Shown in pieces: positions 23,901 to 34,500 of a stretch of DNA of 60,000 bases. The DNA is taken from assembly GCF_932526225.1 (NCBI RefSeq), contig NC_064038.1:7007070-7067069 (forward strand), written 5' to 3'. Origin of the DNA: Nematostella vectensis. Lineage: Eukaryota; Cnidaria; Anthozoa; Actiniaria; Edwardsiidae. How positions within the stretch are numbered: position 1 is the stretch's first letter; every line of letters starts with the position of its first letter. The translations under genes and the position numbers were made by a program. The notes beneath the pieces are model-generated. The model made no database searches. It worked only from the letters and a program-made list of their open reading frames with translations, and was not told the origin of the DNA.

Positions 23901-24451
23901 CTTTTCTTTACAATGCGGAGTTGCCTGCGAAGGAGGCTTATATCTGACTTTTCTGAGTGAGTAAGCAGCTGCTTTGTCTCCTATTTTTTTTTGCTATACA
24001 AAGGAGTTCTTTTGTCTCTACTCTTCTCGTTCTTTGTGTCGAGGTGCGGATACTGTTCATTTGCCCAATCAAATTGAAGCTTGTAAGAGCTGCGTACTGA
24101 CCCACTTTTCTTTCCATGTAGTTAAATGACACATCCGCCTTGGAGCGCGAGATTGTGCGCTATTTCGACCTGGTGGCGCGGAACCAAATCCTCATCCGCA
24201 AGTACAAACACAACCTCCATGAGATCCAAAGCACAGACCTTATCAGCAAACCACGGGAAACACTACGTCGCGTCTGCAGCTTTCTAAACCTGACCTGCAG
24301 TAAGAAATACTTGGATGACTGTGCAAAGATTGTCTACAAAAGGCCTTCCAGGACGAGGTATAGTGTAGTGTGGACGGACACTCAGATACGACGGACTCTT
24401 TCGACTTTGAAGAGATTTGCCTTCCTGAAAAATTTCACCTTTACGTCTTAG
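17907..24451 (+). CDS. Type II membrane sulfotransferase, four exons
   Basis: Exons 17907-18036, 22384-22724, 23071-23274 and 24122-24451 join in phase to 1005 nt, 334 residues. Residues 4-22 form one hydrophobic segment after a short basic N-terminus (MVRRLCYMC), typical of a Golgi type II signal anchor, followed by a Lys/Ser-rich stem. The PAPS 5'-phosphosulfate-binding loop is GYPRSGHT at 72-79, and the 3'-phosphate-binding motif is FLHVVRNPFDN near 193-203, with the usual RxP arrangement replaced by RNP. A C-terminal LISKPRETLRRVCSFLNL segment matches the end of the sulfotransferase fold. Such enzymes transfer sulfate from PAPS to a carbohydrate or peptide acceptor; the acceptor cannot be told from sequence. 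An upstream in-frame GTG at 17874 is ignored because the ATG at 17907 precedes the anchor. Intron 1 is 4.3 kb and full of repeats. Confidence 0.88.
19633..20037. repeat. 81-bp tandem repeat, five copies, nearly identical
   Basis: Starts of TAGCGAGTTAAGCCGTGC at 19633, 19714, 19795, 19876 and 19957 give an exact 81-bp period. The copies differ by only a few substitutions (for example CTCCTCG/CTGCTCG, CCTTAGG/CCTTTGG), indicating recent expansion or homogenisation. Confidence 0.97.
20100..20770. repeat. Diverged inverted-repeat element in sulfotransferase intron 1
   Basis: The left part (AATATCTCGG..., ACCAAAATTGGCAAGCAC, ATGGCAACCGATTTAAGG) recurs in reverse complement on the right (AATATCTCCC..., ACCAAACTTGGCAGCTAC, ATGGCAACCAATTTAAGG). 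This suggests an old fold-back transposon of about 650 bp. The ends are not resolved. Confidence 0.55.
21995..22248. mobile_element. 254-bp TTAA-flanked MITE, copy 2
   Basis: Same length and termini as the copies at 12219 and 52238: TTAAAGCCGCATTGTCACCA at the left and a diverged GTGACAATGCCGTTAA at the right. It ends 135 bp before sulfotransferase exon 2. It is the most diverged copy. Confidence 0.85.
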
Positions 24452-24548
24452 AGAATGTGTTGATGGTAGAACAAAGAATCTTATAAAAGGATGTGATTGT
24501 GGGGGTTGGGGTGGTGGGGGGAGAATCTTAGAGAATGAAGTGATGGGA

Positions 24549-24678
24549 GGCTCAGTTTAAACGTCGTATTATCCATCAGCCGTATTAAATGCAAATGCAT
24601 ACAAATGAAGATAAAACAATCGACTCGATTCATTTGCATTGAATACGGCTCATGGATAATACAAATTGGAACTTAGCC
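24549..24678. mobile_element. 130-bp fold-back MITE downstream of the sulfotransferase gene
   Basis: Terminal inverted repeats (GGCTCAGTTTAAAC..GTATTATCCATCAGCCGTATT on the left, matching the reverse complement of the right end) extend over most of the element. It sits about 100 bp after the stop codon, probably in the 3' UTR or the first intergenic bases. No obvious target duplication. Confidence 0.75.
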
Positions 24679-26315
24679 TTAGAGAATAAACTGATGGTGA
24701 AAGATTGTGATCTCGTCGCCTGGAGAGAGACTTAGCTTATGCTTCGTTGACACTCAACAATATATGTTTTCTCCCTAAATTAATCCTTTAGGCGAGCCTC
24801 CTTTCTGAGAACAGTGATCTTGGTCGCGGTCTCTCTACAAATAAATGTATGACAGAAGGAAAAAAAAACTTAAAAACAATATTGAAAGTGGCTGAAAAGT
24901 ATCGATTAATGCAGCAGCAGCATCTTCAATGGCATAAGCAAACAATGAAAACCGACGACAATAGTAATATAAACAGCAACAACAACAACAAAAAGTCAAA
25001 ATTTACAACAGCACAAAGACAATCAAGCCTAATACTACTACAATAGTATTTACAGCATCGACAAAAACAAGCACAAAGTTCGTTTATTATTTTTTCTTAT
25101 TTAAAATAAATTATAATAATTGTTTCCCAAACGTCTATTAGTAAAGGGGGGGTTGTGGTGTGAGATTACATTTATAAAGGAATTGAAATGTTTGTACAAA
25201 TGATTCAATGAAAGCTTGGCCTATTTTTAAGTGACATACTTAAAGTTCGTGACATACTCAAAGCACGTGACATACTAAATATGTCTCGGTTCTCATCTAA
25301 ATACAGCATTTAAATCTGAATCCATATTCTATGATGCCTGTCTGTACGATGCATACTGTCGAAACACTAAGCATTCAGCGAGCATACCAATTCCAAATGC
25401 CCATCAACCTTTGTGTCAGCGCATGATACACGGTACAAGCCGCTGATACAGATACGTGGGCTCTGGGAAAGAGATTTCTATTGGTCAGCGATCAAGTTTT
25501 AGGTATAAGCCCCAGAGATTCGTTCCAAGGTTTTCGCCGTTCTTGGGCTTGCACTAGAAAAGGGACATCACTTTCGCCAGGGGAAGAATCGCTCAAGCAC
25601 GCTGTCATAGAGGGAATGCGATGAGCCTTCACCGCGACCGGGAAGCGACGGTGGGAAAGGTTGAACTGGAGAGAAAACACAGAATTATTATTTTTTTGTG
25701 TGTGATGCAATGTTTAACGTTAAAATCGACGACTAAGAAATCATGTGACTTTTTGAGTAAAAAAAATCATGCCAAAATAAACACCGAAGTCTCTGCGGCC
25801 TCTACATCAGAGGGCAACAAAAAAAAATCGAACAAAGGAAATAAGCTCTTTCTGACATAGAAAATTTACGCTGATTTTTAAGCGTTGTTGTTATTTTGCC
25901 GCCAAAAGCCGGAGGGCGCGAAATTTTTCGCCACCCACCTAATTTCTTAGTCTCCAGTTGCTTATTGAATTGTCATAAAAATTAAATCTTCTTTTTAAAG
26001 ACTGTCGGCCAACCACTTTTTTGTTATTATTTAGGTTGTTAGGTTCTTAATATCAGCCGTTAAAATGGTCTATGGATTGGCTTGGTAACCCTACCTGTTG
26101 GACCTTTATTCCAAGAATCTTCGAATTCCTGGAAGTTGTCTAAGAAAGAAAAGTAAAATATTCATGAATCAAGGCAACATCAAACATGGTGATCATTGAA
26201 TGTAGCTCGGAGCAAAAATTAAGGCACTGGCGACGAAGGACTACATGCTTGGAGATCCAGCAGCCTTTACGGGCGCCTTAAATGACTCGGCGTAGCGGAA
26301 GAAAGAAGGCGCTAG
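24679..26315. other. Intergenic region, no gene recognised
   Basis: AT-rich sequence between convergent sulfotransferase and HAX1 genes. AATAAA-like signals at about 24684 and 24839 could end the sulfotransferase transcript. A three-copy motif GTGACATACT occurs at about 25231-25277. No coding signal is supported. Confidence 0.5.
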
Positions 26316-26698
26316 TAGTCCAGTCGATCTACGAAAATTTATAGCCAAACATAAAAGTAATTGCAACACAAACAATTCTATAGTTAAATGATAAGAAAAG
26401 ATATTCTAAACAACATCCCAAAAGTTCTCCAAAGTTCCAAACATCTCGAAATTTAACAATAAACAATTTCTTTTGTCGGCCATCTTGGATTCTTTTGTTA
26501 TTCATGAGCACATTGGCAGAGCGATCTCGCCGACTAAAATACAAGATTAGTTACAAAATAAATTGTTTATTGTTGAATTTAAAGATGTTCCCCAAGAGAA
26601 CTTTTGGGAAGTAATTAAGGACATGCTACTCTGTCATTTAAGACCAAAATTATTTGTGTTGCAATTACATTTAGGTTAAACATAGATTGACTGGACTA
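26316..26698. mobile_element. 383-bp fold-back MITE
   Basis: Ends TAGTCCAGTCGATCT and the matching reverse complement AGATTGACTGGACTA are followed inward by further inverted blocks (GTAATTGCAACACAAA, TTAACAATAAACAATTT). The element lies 280 bp beyond the HAX1 stop. Possible TA dinucleotides at both edges would fit a Tc1/mariner-type element but are not decisive. Confidence 0.8.
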
Positions 26699-26977
26699 TA
26701 GATCCTCTAGAATGCGAAGTACTAATACTCGAAACCTCTTGTTTTCAGGGAGAGGGGAGTGTGAGGGGGCCATGAAAAAACGCAAAAAGACGCAAAACCG
26801 CATCAGAGTTTTGCGAAAAACCGGGAAAAAAACTCTTTACTGCAAAATCGCACACACACACACAAAAAAAAACGAAAAACCGCACTTAGGAAAAAGTACA
26901 TCTTTCCATACCCTTTAGTCCTTCTATCTAAATAACGCCTCCTGTCTAACAAATGCCCCCCTAAACAACTGCGGAAA

Positions 26978-29900
26978 TTACTCCGTACCTGAGTTCATGT
27001 TCACAAAGTTTTCCTCGATTTGCCTGGACCCTGTCTCATCTACGAAGTGTCTGATTATATGCTTTCTGTCACCAAGCTGACGAGTTATTATAACCTGCAA
27101 GAGAGAGTTGCGTGATAGCTCAGTGGTATGGGCTTTGCCTTGCAAGAAAGAGGACCAGGGATACAACCCAGGTCAGGTCAACTTGGGATCTTATTTAGGT
27201 GTAAAAACCTGGCTCTCTCTTGGTCAAGTTTACCTCCTCACACCTCCCTGGTCAAGTTAACCTCCTCACACCTCCCTGGTCTAGTTTACCTTCTTCTCAC
27301 CCCTCCCTGATCAAGTTTACCTCCTCACATCTCCCTGGTCATGTTTACCTTCTCACTCCTCCCTGGTCAAGTTTACCTCCTCCTCAACCTCCCTGGTCAA
27401 GTTTACCTCCTCACACCTCCCTATTCAAGTTTACCTTCTCACTCCACTCTGGTCAAGTTTTCCTCCTCACACTTTCCTGGTCAAGTTCACCACCCCACAC
27501 CTCCCTAGTCAAGTTTACCTTCTCATACCTCTCTGGTCAAGTTTACCACCCCACACCTCCCTGGTCAAGTTTACCTCCTCACATCTCCCTGGTCAAGTTT
27601 ACCTCCTCACACCTCCCTGGTCAAGTTTATCTTCTCACTCCACTCTGGTCAAGTTTTCCTCCTCACACTTCCCTGGTCAAGTTTACCACCCCACACCTCC
27701 CTGGTCAAGTTTACCAACTCACACTTCCCTGGTAAAGTTTACCACCCCACACCTCCCTGGTCAAGTTTTCCTCCTCACACTTCCCTGGTCAAGTTTACCA
27801 ACCCACACCTCCCTGGTCAAGTTTACCTCCTCACACTTCCCTGGTCAAGTTTACCACCCTACACCTCCCTGGTCAAGTTTTCCTCACACTTCCCTGGTCA
27901 AGTTTACCACCCCACACCTCTCTGGTCAAGTTTACCTCCTCACATCTCCCTGGTCAATTTTATCTCCTCACACCTCCCTGCTCAAGTTTATCTCCTCACA
28001 TATCCCTGGTCAAGTTTACCTCTTCCTTAACCTCCCTGGTCAAGTTTACCTCCTCATACCTCCCTGGTCAAGATTACCTCCTTAAACCTACCTAGTCAAG
28101 TTTACCTCCTCACACCTCCTTGGTCAAGTTTACCCTCCACACCTCCCTGGTCAAGTTTACCTCCTCACACCTCCAATGTTAAGTTTACCCCCTCCTCACA
28201 CCTCCCTGGTCAAGTTTACTTCCTCACACCTCCCTGGTCAAGTTTACCTCCTCCTCAACCTCCCTGGTCAAGTTTACCTCCTCACACCTCCCTGGTCAAG
28301 TCTCCTCACACCTCCCTGGTCAAGTTTACCTCCTCCTCAACCTCCCTGGTCAAGTTTACCTCCTCATTTCCTCTAGAATCCCTTCGAGTGACCTTGCTTT
28401 CTGATTTCTTAAACAAAAACAAACAAACAAAATATTATTTTCAGTATTCAGTGGTTTACTTAGAGGAGGGGAGTGGAATCCAGTCCCCCCCCCTGACTAA
28501 ATAAATGTAGAGCATAATTAGATATCACAGCTGGCTCTGTGTGTCAACTCTGCTAAAAAATGTTTGATTCCAACTTTTCAGCCCTAGATTTGACTTATTG
28601 AACATATGTGGGCATACCAGATACTTGTGTCCCTAGGTACCAGCATGGACCTTCTCAATATTTATTAGGATTTTAAAACTAAAAGCAATTGGTTTTGAAT
28701 TTTATTTATATTTGATGCCCTCACTTTGGCATGGGGTTCCTGTCTTTGAAATGGTGCCCCACATACAATGCCTAAAAAATGCCCCAGGCATCCCACGTAG
28801 GTAGTATTGATGTTGCAATGAAGCTTACCCCATTGGAGTTGAAAGAAGTGATACTAGACGATGATGAGAACGATCTTAAAGGACTCTGCAGCTTTGGTCT
28901 GTGCCCAGGTTTTAGTATATCATCCAATGTCTGCTCTCCTTTTTCTAGTTCACTGTCAAAGTCTGAAGAAAAATATACCTTAGAATATAATATACCTGTA
29001 AGCCTATCCTTGAGAACCTATCCTAATGATGAATCTGAGTTTGAGGCATTAGTAGATGTAGTCTTGCAATAAAGGTCTCATGGGAGCCTGATACTGTAAG
29101 CCATTGACTAATTCAAGCAAGAGATACTTTCATGTTTATTTGGAAGTTTTTTTGCAATTAGAAAAGTGATTGACTGATTGACATTCTCGAAATGGTTCTA
29201 AAAGATGGATTTACCTTTGTCAATGTTATCTTGTGGTTGTGAGGTACCACCAAATGGTAGATTCCAGAAATCACCAAACTTGAAAAATAACAATCACATA
29301 TTTGCTAGCACAAGTATTCCCTTGTTATCTATGAAAAGTTATATTTTTCTTAACACAAAAGGAGACATGTAATAGTTGTACCAAAACAGCGGTTACAGCC
29401 AATACTTTAGTAGCAATAATGTTACAAAACAGTTGACATTTATATTTACCCATGAGTGAGGCAGGCCAGATCCTGGAGGTTTTTCTGTTTCTTTGTTTGG
29501 ACTGGGTGACTGAAAGCAAGAGGCAAAATTTATTTACAAATTTAGTTCACAAAACACTGGCAGCATGCATGAGTTGCAAACTCACCAATCACCAATCAAA
29601 CCTTCAAGTTTTCAAATTCACTCTGGACTTTAATCCTTAAATCCAATTTTCTCAACCACCAACCTGGTTTTCATGTGAACCGGAACCCTGCTGGGGATGT
29701 TTAAGCATCCGATCTCTCAGTGACTCCCCCTGTGTTATTGACTCTGTTTCACCAGAATGTCCATCTCCAGGGGGGGATATCATCCCTCCAATTCCAGGAC
29801 CAGAGACTGTAGACAATAAGGGAATCACAGATGAGTACAATTGCAGTCCATGAATTACCTGCTGGCAGGTACAATGAGCGATTTTTTTTCTGTGTTAACC

Positions 29901-31215
29901 AGAACAGACTTGCATGCATCCTAAATTAGCAAGGATTGCCTTGACCACACTGATCGTTATTGACATACAGGGGTGGATCCAGGAGTTATTAAAAGGGGGT
30001 GAAGCAAGGTTTTCAAGAAATGGGAGCTGGATTCATTGTTCTTCCATGGATTTCCTTATACAGTATTTCTTTTTATTTTTAGGCCAAATATCTGAAAATA
30101 GGGGGGCACATTCATAGATCTGCAAGGCTGTATAGTACACTTCAGTACTTACAGAATTCAGGAGGAGTTAATCCACCATTAGGACCAAACCCCTGGAAAA
30201 AATTATTAAACATCTCTTCCATCTCTGCAAACATATCTGGCATATCTTCAGGGCCTCCCTGGAAAATTATGAACTCGTCTGGCATTTGCTGGTCTTGGGG
30301 TGGGAACCAGTCACCACCTGGAGGGTGATTGAAAAAATGTCCAGAACTTTGATGGTCATGTCCAAAGTTGTGTCCAAACTCTTGTTGGAAATCATGATAA
30401 ATATCCCTGAATGATACAATGATTTATATAATGGTGAATACCCCTGAATAATATAATAACCTAATATATTGTTTTGAATGCCCTGAATGATACAATGATT
30501 TATTGTATGGCAATGACTATATGCACACTGTGATTGGCTAATTAGTTGTCATGACATTGCTGTATTGCCTCAGAGGCATACCTGTCAATTCCCCCGCATA
30601 AAGGTGGTGTTACACAGGATAACATGCAACAAAAACTATTCATGATACATTGTATCGTATCCATTCTGACATGTTGCCAAACAAATGTTACACAGAATAA
30701 CTTTCCAGATATTCGTCATTCTGAATCAGGTTCAAAAACATGCAAAATTTTGCCGAGTGAAATGATTTGTGGAAAGTTGTGTTGCGCGATATGTTACACT
30801 GTCAAAAACTTTCTACAATACAATGTATCGCAAAATGTTTTTGTTGCATGTTATCCCGTGTAACACCACCGTAAGGCGGTAGTCTCAAGATTTTGGACCT
30901 CTTCACCCGCTCTCGCCGCGTTAAGTGATATAAAAATGATATATAATGATCAAAGCCCCCTTTGATACGCCAAAGCGTCAGTTTGATATTTTTGGCATGA
31001 CCTCACTCTCGGTTAATAAGTAGTTTATTCAACATATATAGACTTTTTTAAATAGGATAATGTGTCACTTGCAAGTCGCAACTTGAATACCATCATAATA
31101 AGCTTAATTACTACACATTAAGTTACATAGAATCTCACCTCGGAAGATCATTCGGTCCCAGGCGATCATTCGGGAACCCAAATATAGATCTAATAAATTC
31201 ATTCAACCTTCCCAT
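26978..31215 (-). CDS. HAX1: HAX1 homologue (HCLS1-associated protein X-1), seven exons
   Basis: Minus-strand exons: 31215-31139, 30406-30153, 29806-29664, 29509-29450, 29278-29215, 28962-28829, 27094-26978. They join in phase to 282 residues, against 279 in human HAX1. Recognisable family features in order are an N-terminal phenylalanine/glycine-rich start (RLNEFIRSIFGFPND), an acidic/aromatic segment with MPDMFAEMEEMFNNFF, the GESLRDRMLKHPQ motif (human LRDSMLKYPDS), and a C-terminal VIITRQ...VDETGSRQ segment matching human VTKITKP...VDSEGR. HAX1 is a largely disordered, mostly mitochondrial anti-apoptotic protein working with the CLPB disaggregase and HtrA2/PARL in vertebrates; that role is extrapolated. 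The chosen stop follows an S-G-T-E end. A GTACGG donor-like site lies just before it (26987-26982), so a further short exon is possible. The gene is head-to-head with COG1. Confidence 0.88.
27108..27215 (+). mobile_element. tRNA-derived SINE fragment (copy 2)
   Basis: A box TAGCTCAGTGG at 27116-27126 and B-box-like GGATACAACCC at 27159-27169, followed by a tail (TTTAGGTGTAAAAACCTGG) shared with the copy at 9480-9592. It begins about 12 bp from the HAX1 exon-7 acceptor and runs directly into the minisatellite starting near 27215. Confidence 0.7.
27215..28372. repeat. About 28-bp minisatellite in HAX1 intron 6, about 40 copies
   Basis: Unit CTCCCTGGTCAAGTTTACCT plus CCTCACAC, with frequent indels (CCACCCCACA and CCTCCTCAAC variants). 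Read in the HAX1 transcript direction each unit contains GAGGTAAAC or GTGGTAAAC, which resembles a 5' splice site. The array occupies most of the 1.7-kb intron between exons 6 and 7. Confidence 0.95.
30602..30871. mobile_element. 270-bp MITE with TAA target duplication in HAX1 intron 1
   Basis: Termini AGGTGGTGTTACACAGGATA and the reverse complement of TATCCCGTGTAACACCACCG form a TIR that continues through ACATGCAACAAAAAC. TAA flanks both sides (30599-30601 and 30872-30874). A 3-bp TAA/TTA target is typical of PIF/Harbinger elements. Inner ATACATTGTATCG blocks are also inverted copies. Confidence 0.85.
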
Positions 31216-31574
31216 ACTTGGTATACTAATCGTCAATTAAATAGTTCATTGTCTAGCGCCCGAAGACGAGAAAAATCGATGGTTTCTCCTGTATTTACAT
31301 CATCCACTTCATGTTCACATTGAGCTGCGTTTTGTAAATTACGTCATAGAGCCCACGATATTTTACCGCTGAGAACCAACAGGGAGCCCACCATCCATAT
31401 TTGTAGAATAAAACAACCACGGAAAATATAAAAACTGATTTATTGACTATGCAATTAGCAAGAATTTGAAGTGAAACCCCAAAAAGAAGCTAAGAAAGGG
31501 CAAGGGAAATATAATTTTGTATCGTCTTATTTTAAAGAATTCGAGCCCGCGCTACAATCCGCTGATAATCCAAG
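31216..31574. promoter_or_regulatory. Head-to-head interval between HAX1 and COG1
   Basis: Only 359 bp separate the two start codons, so both 5' UTRs and core promoters must lie here, or overlap the first exons. No TATA box with good spacing is evident. This is inferred to act as a bidirectional promoter. Confidence 0.6.
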
Positions 31575-31580
31575 ATGGCG
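31570..31580 (+). promoter_or_regulatory. YY1-like AAGATGGCG motif spanning the COG1 start codon
   Basis: CCAAGATGGCGAC matches the core of the YY1 consensus AANATGGCG, with the ATG of COG1 inside it. In animals such sites commonly sit at the start of TATA-less housekeeping genes and can double as the start-codon context. Binding here is inferred only. Confidence 0.45.
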
Positions 31581-34500
31581 ACGCCGCGAAACAGTCCACG
31601 AAGTCCTTCTTCTCCGACCTCGCCACGTCAAACACACCAAAAGACGGGTACGAAAACACAGACAACACTTGTTGCATTGACAACAATTAATGTGATCAAT
31701 AACATGTGTTCTTTGTTTGTTTGAAGTCCCTTGGGATGCGGAAATCGACTCTGATGCGTTGTTTTCCTCGCATACGATTGATGAGATTCGAGCTCTTGAA
31801 AACAAAACAAGGTTTGCTTGTTATTCTTTGTATTCTCTTTTATTTATTCTTTTGTTAATTAAGAAATTAACATTGGATAAACAAGGTCATTACTCTAGAT
31901 ACTGCAAGACAATAAGCTTAAATAAATGAAGCGGTATGTTAAGTAACATCCATGTCTGCTTTATTAAAACTTACTTATAACTTACTTACTTTATTGTTTA
32001 CTTTTTTTTATTGCAGAAGCGATATTGAGAATAAAAAAGAAGAATTGCGCTTGATGGTTGGGTAAGAAATTATGTATTGTACTCAAGATTTTCAGTGCTT
32101 TTTATGGGCAATTTTAATTGTTGTTTGAAGTTTCTTTTTTGTAAAGCATTTTTGACTGCAATTACACATTTTTTTTAATAGAGAGAGATACAGAGATCTT
32201 ATTGATGCTGCAGATACTATCACAGAAATGAAATATTGTGCACAAAAGGTACTAAATCTAAACATTTGGCATGCTTACGTTAACAGTTGTAAATAGGTCT
32301 GGATTTGTGTATACTTCTAATGGTCTTATTCCATAAAAGTTCTAGAGACTTCTGTCCTTCCATCACACACACACTATATACATACCCTTAAGGCAAGTGC
32401 TGCTACCCTTGACAAGTAGCATTTTATATGCCGCCCCCTAGACAGACAATGTGCCAAAGTTTCCTATAATCCTGCTCACAATTTAACATCAATAGAATAA
32501 CTGCCCATACAGGGGGGGTAGAGGTGACGTGTATGCCCTATATGTGTCTTCGCATGTGAAAACCAACCTTAGAGTTTTCTGTTATTTGGCCAAACTCACG
32601 CCCGTGTCACGGAACGCTCATGGCCAGTAACAGAAAGCTCCCGTCTGTATCACAGAATGCTCACGGCTCATAAACATAAACCTAGTGCCCACATTGGGGT
32701 TAGCTCATGGAACGAAATTTCTCTCAGGTCGGTTTTCATGTGAGTCATGTGAGTTTATACATAATGAGACATCTTTTTGACACGTTTAAACAACTTTTTG
32801 ATGTGTTTAAACGCTCATTAAACGGCTTTGGTCGAAAAACGGAAAGTCATTATTATGCGGGGTCACATATTTGCTATACAGGACGTGGCACTGAACTGGG
32901 TAGAATATTTGAAGACCTTCCCTATCCTAGACAGGGTAAATATACAAAACTTTTTATACTAAATGGTGTATATAATGCACACACGGCCCCAATATTATTA
33001 TAATATTGCTGTTACATGAATTTCCTGACTGTAGCATGAAAACATTTAAGCTTTTGTAATAGTATTTTTATATTTTCAGCCCCTTAACTTCTTTGTAAAA
33101 CACATTTGAACATCTTACAATAGACACATTTTCAATGACTTCAGGTAAATGATACAATAGATGACATTCAAAAACAATACAAGGACTTGTACCAGTCTCA
33201 CCGCTGTCATGGAGTGGGAGGAGTCACCCAACCAACGAAAGGGTATGGAATGCATATAGACAAGTAGACTAAAATTACAGTTATTCTGACCTCCTTTAGA
33301 ACTTCACAATAATTCCACTTTAAGACCTTCGCATGGTTGTGCAAAAGTCTGCTCTTTGAATTATCATAATTTGATTTAAGCGTTATGACCACAATGAGCT
33401 TCAAACAGCAACATCAAAGCCCCCCTTTCCATTTTGATATCCTGTTACACTGTATGACTTACCTGTGGGCTGGTTTTGTTTCTGTAGACCTACACAGTCA
33501 AAGTCAGGATTCTACTCTCTTGCATCACAAATGAAACTACTGGTTGACACGCCAGAAAAGGTATTGAATGATGCCTTGGCCCAGCAACTTCTGCTATATT
33601 GCAGGGCTGTATATTAATTTATGAAGTGGAATACTGATAGATAGTGTGATTTGACCTATACCATGCAGGAAACAAAAGTTGGTGTGGCATGCGTGGTATA
33701 ACTGATAGTGAATGATGCGGTTGTAGGTTGTTAATGTATGATCGAGCTGCATAAGAGAACTATCAGGCAAAGGAAAAGCAAAATATTTCAGAATAAGATA
33801 CCATGATTGTTATCAAGAAGTTTTAGAAAAGCAAGTTGAATCTAGAGATGCTTAACATTTCATGTCCTGGATCACGCTACAGCGACATGCTTTCCACAGG
33901 CCACAAAAACTTTTATAATCAGTGGCTTTGCGTACCGAGTTTTAGTTTAAAATAACTGTTTGGAAAAGAGACCAAAAGAATATATACATTAATTTGAGAT
34001 ACAACTGTTTTTCTGCGTATAAAATATATTTTTTAGACTCTCTATCATGTTTATTAAATTTACATTGCTTATCGAAGTTGCAACAAGAACCGTGTAGGTA
34101 AGTAAGCAAAGCGAAAGTTAGGCAAGTGAAACGTCAAACAATTTGCTTACAAATGAAGTGTATTCTTTTAATGGGAACACATTTTATTTTCATAATTTGC
34201 TTACCCTATCGTTTATCTTTCGTGAGTTTAGAATTACTGGTCATGAACCAATTGTGAACATAGATGTCACATGTGTTGTTCGCTGATCGCGCGTTGTCTG
34301 TGCCATAATAACATAGAGCTTCGATAATTCTGTGTCAGTTCTGAGAAAGTACAGTGTACAGAATAAGAGCTCATTTACAACTAAAGTTGAAAACAATAAC
34401 CCTTAACTTCGCCGAAATTATGGATGGCACAAACTGCAAAAAAAGCTATAGCCGAATTTTCGGCGAAGATACCTGAAATTTCAGATTAGAACGACAAATT

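Noticed and set aside
27108-27175. tRNA gene (Ala-like)
   Set aside because: A and B boxes are present but the acceptor, anticodon and T stems do not pair, and the tail is shared with a second copy, which fits a SINE.
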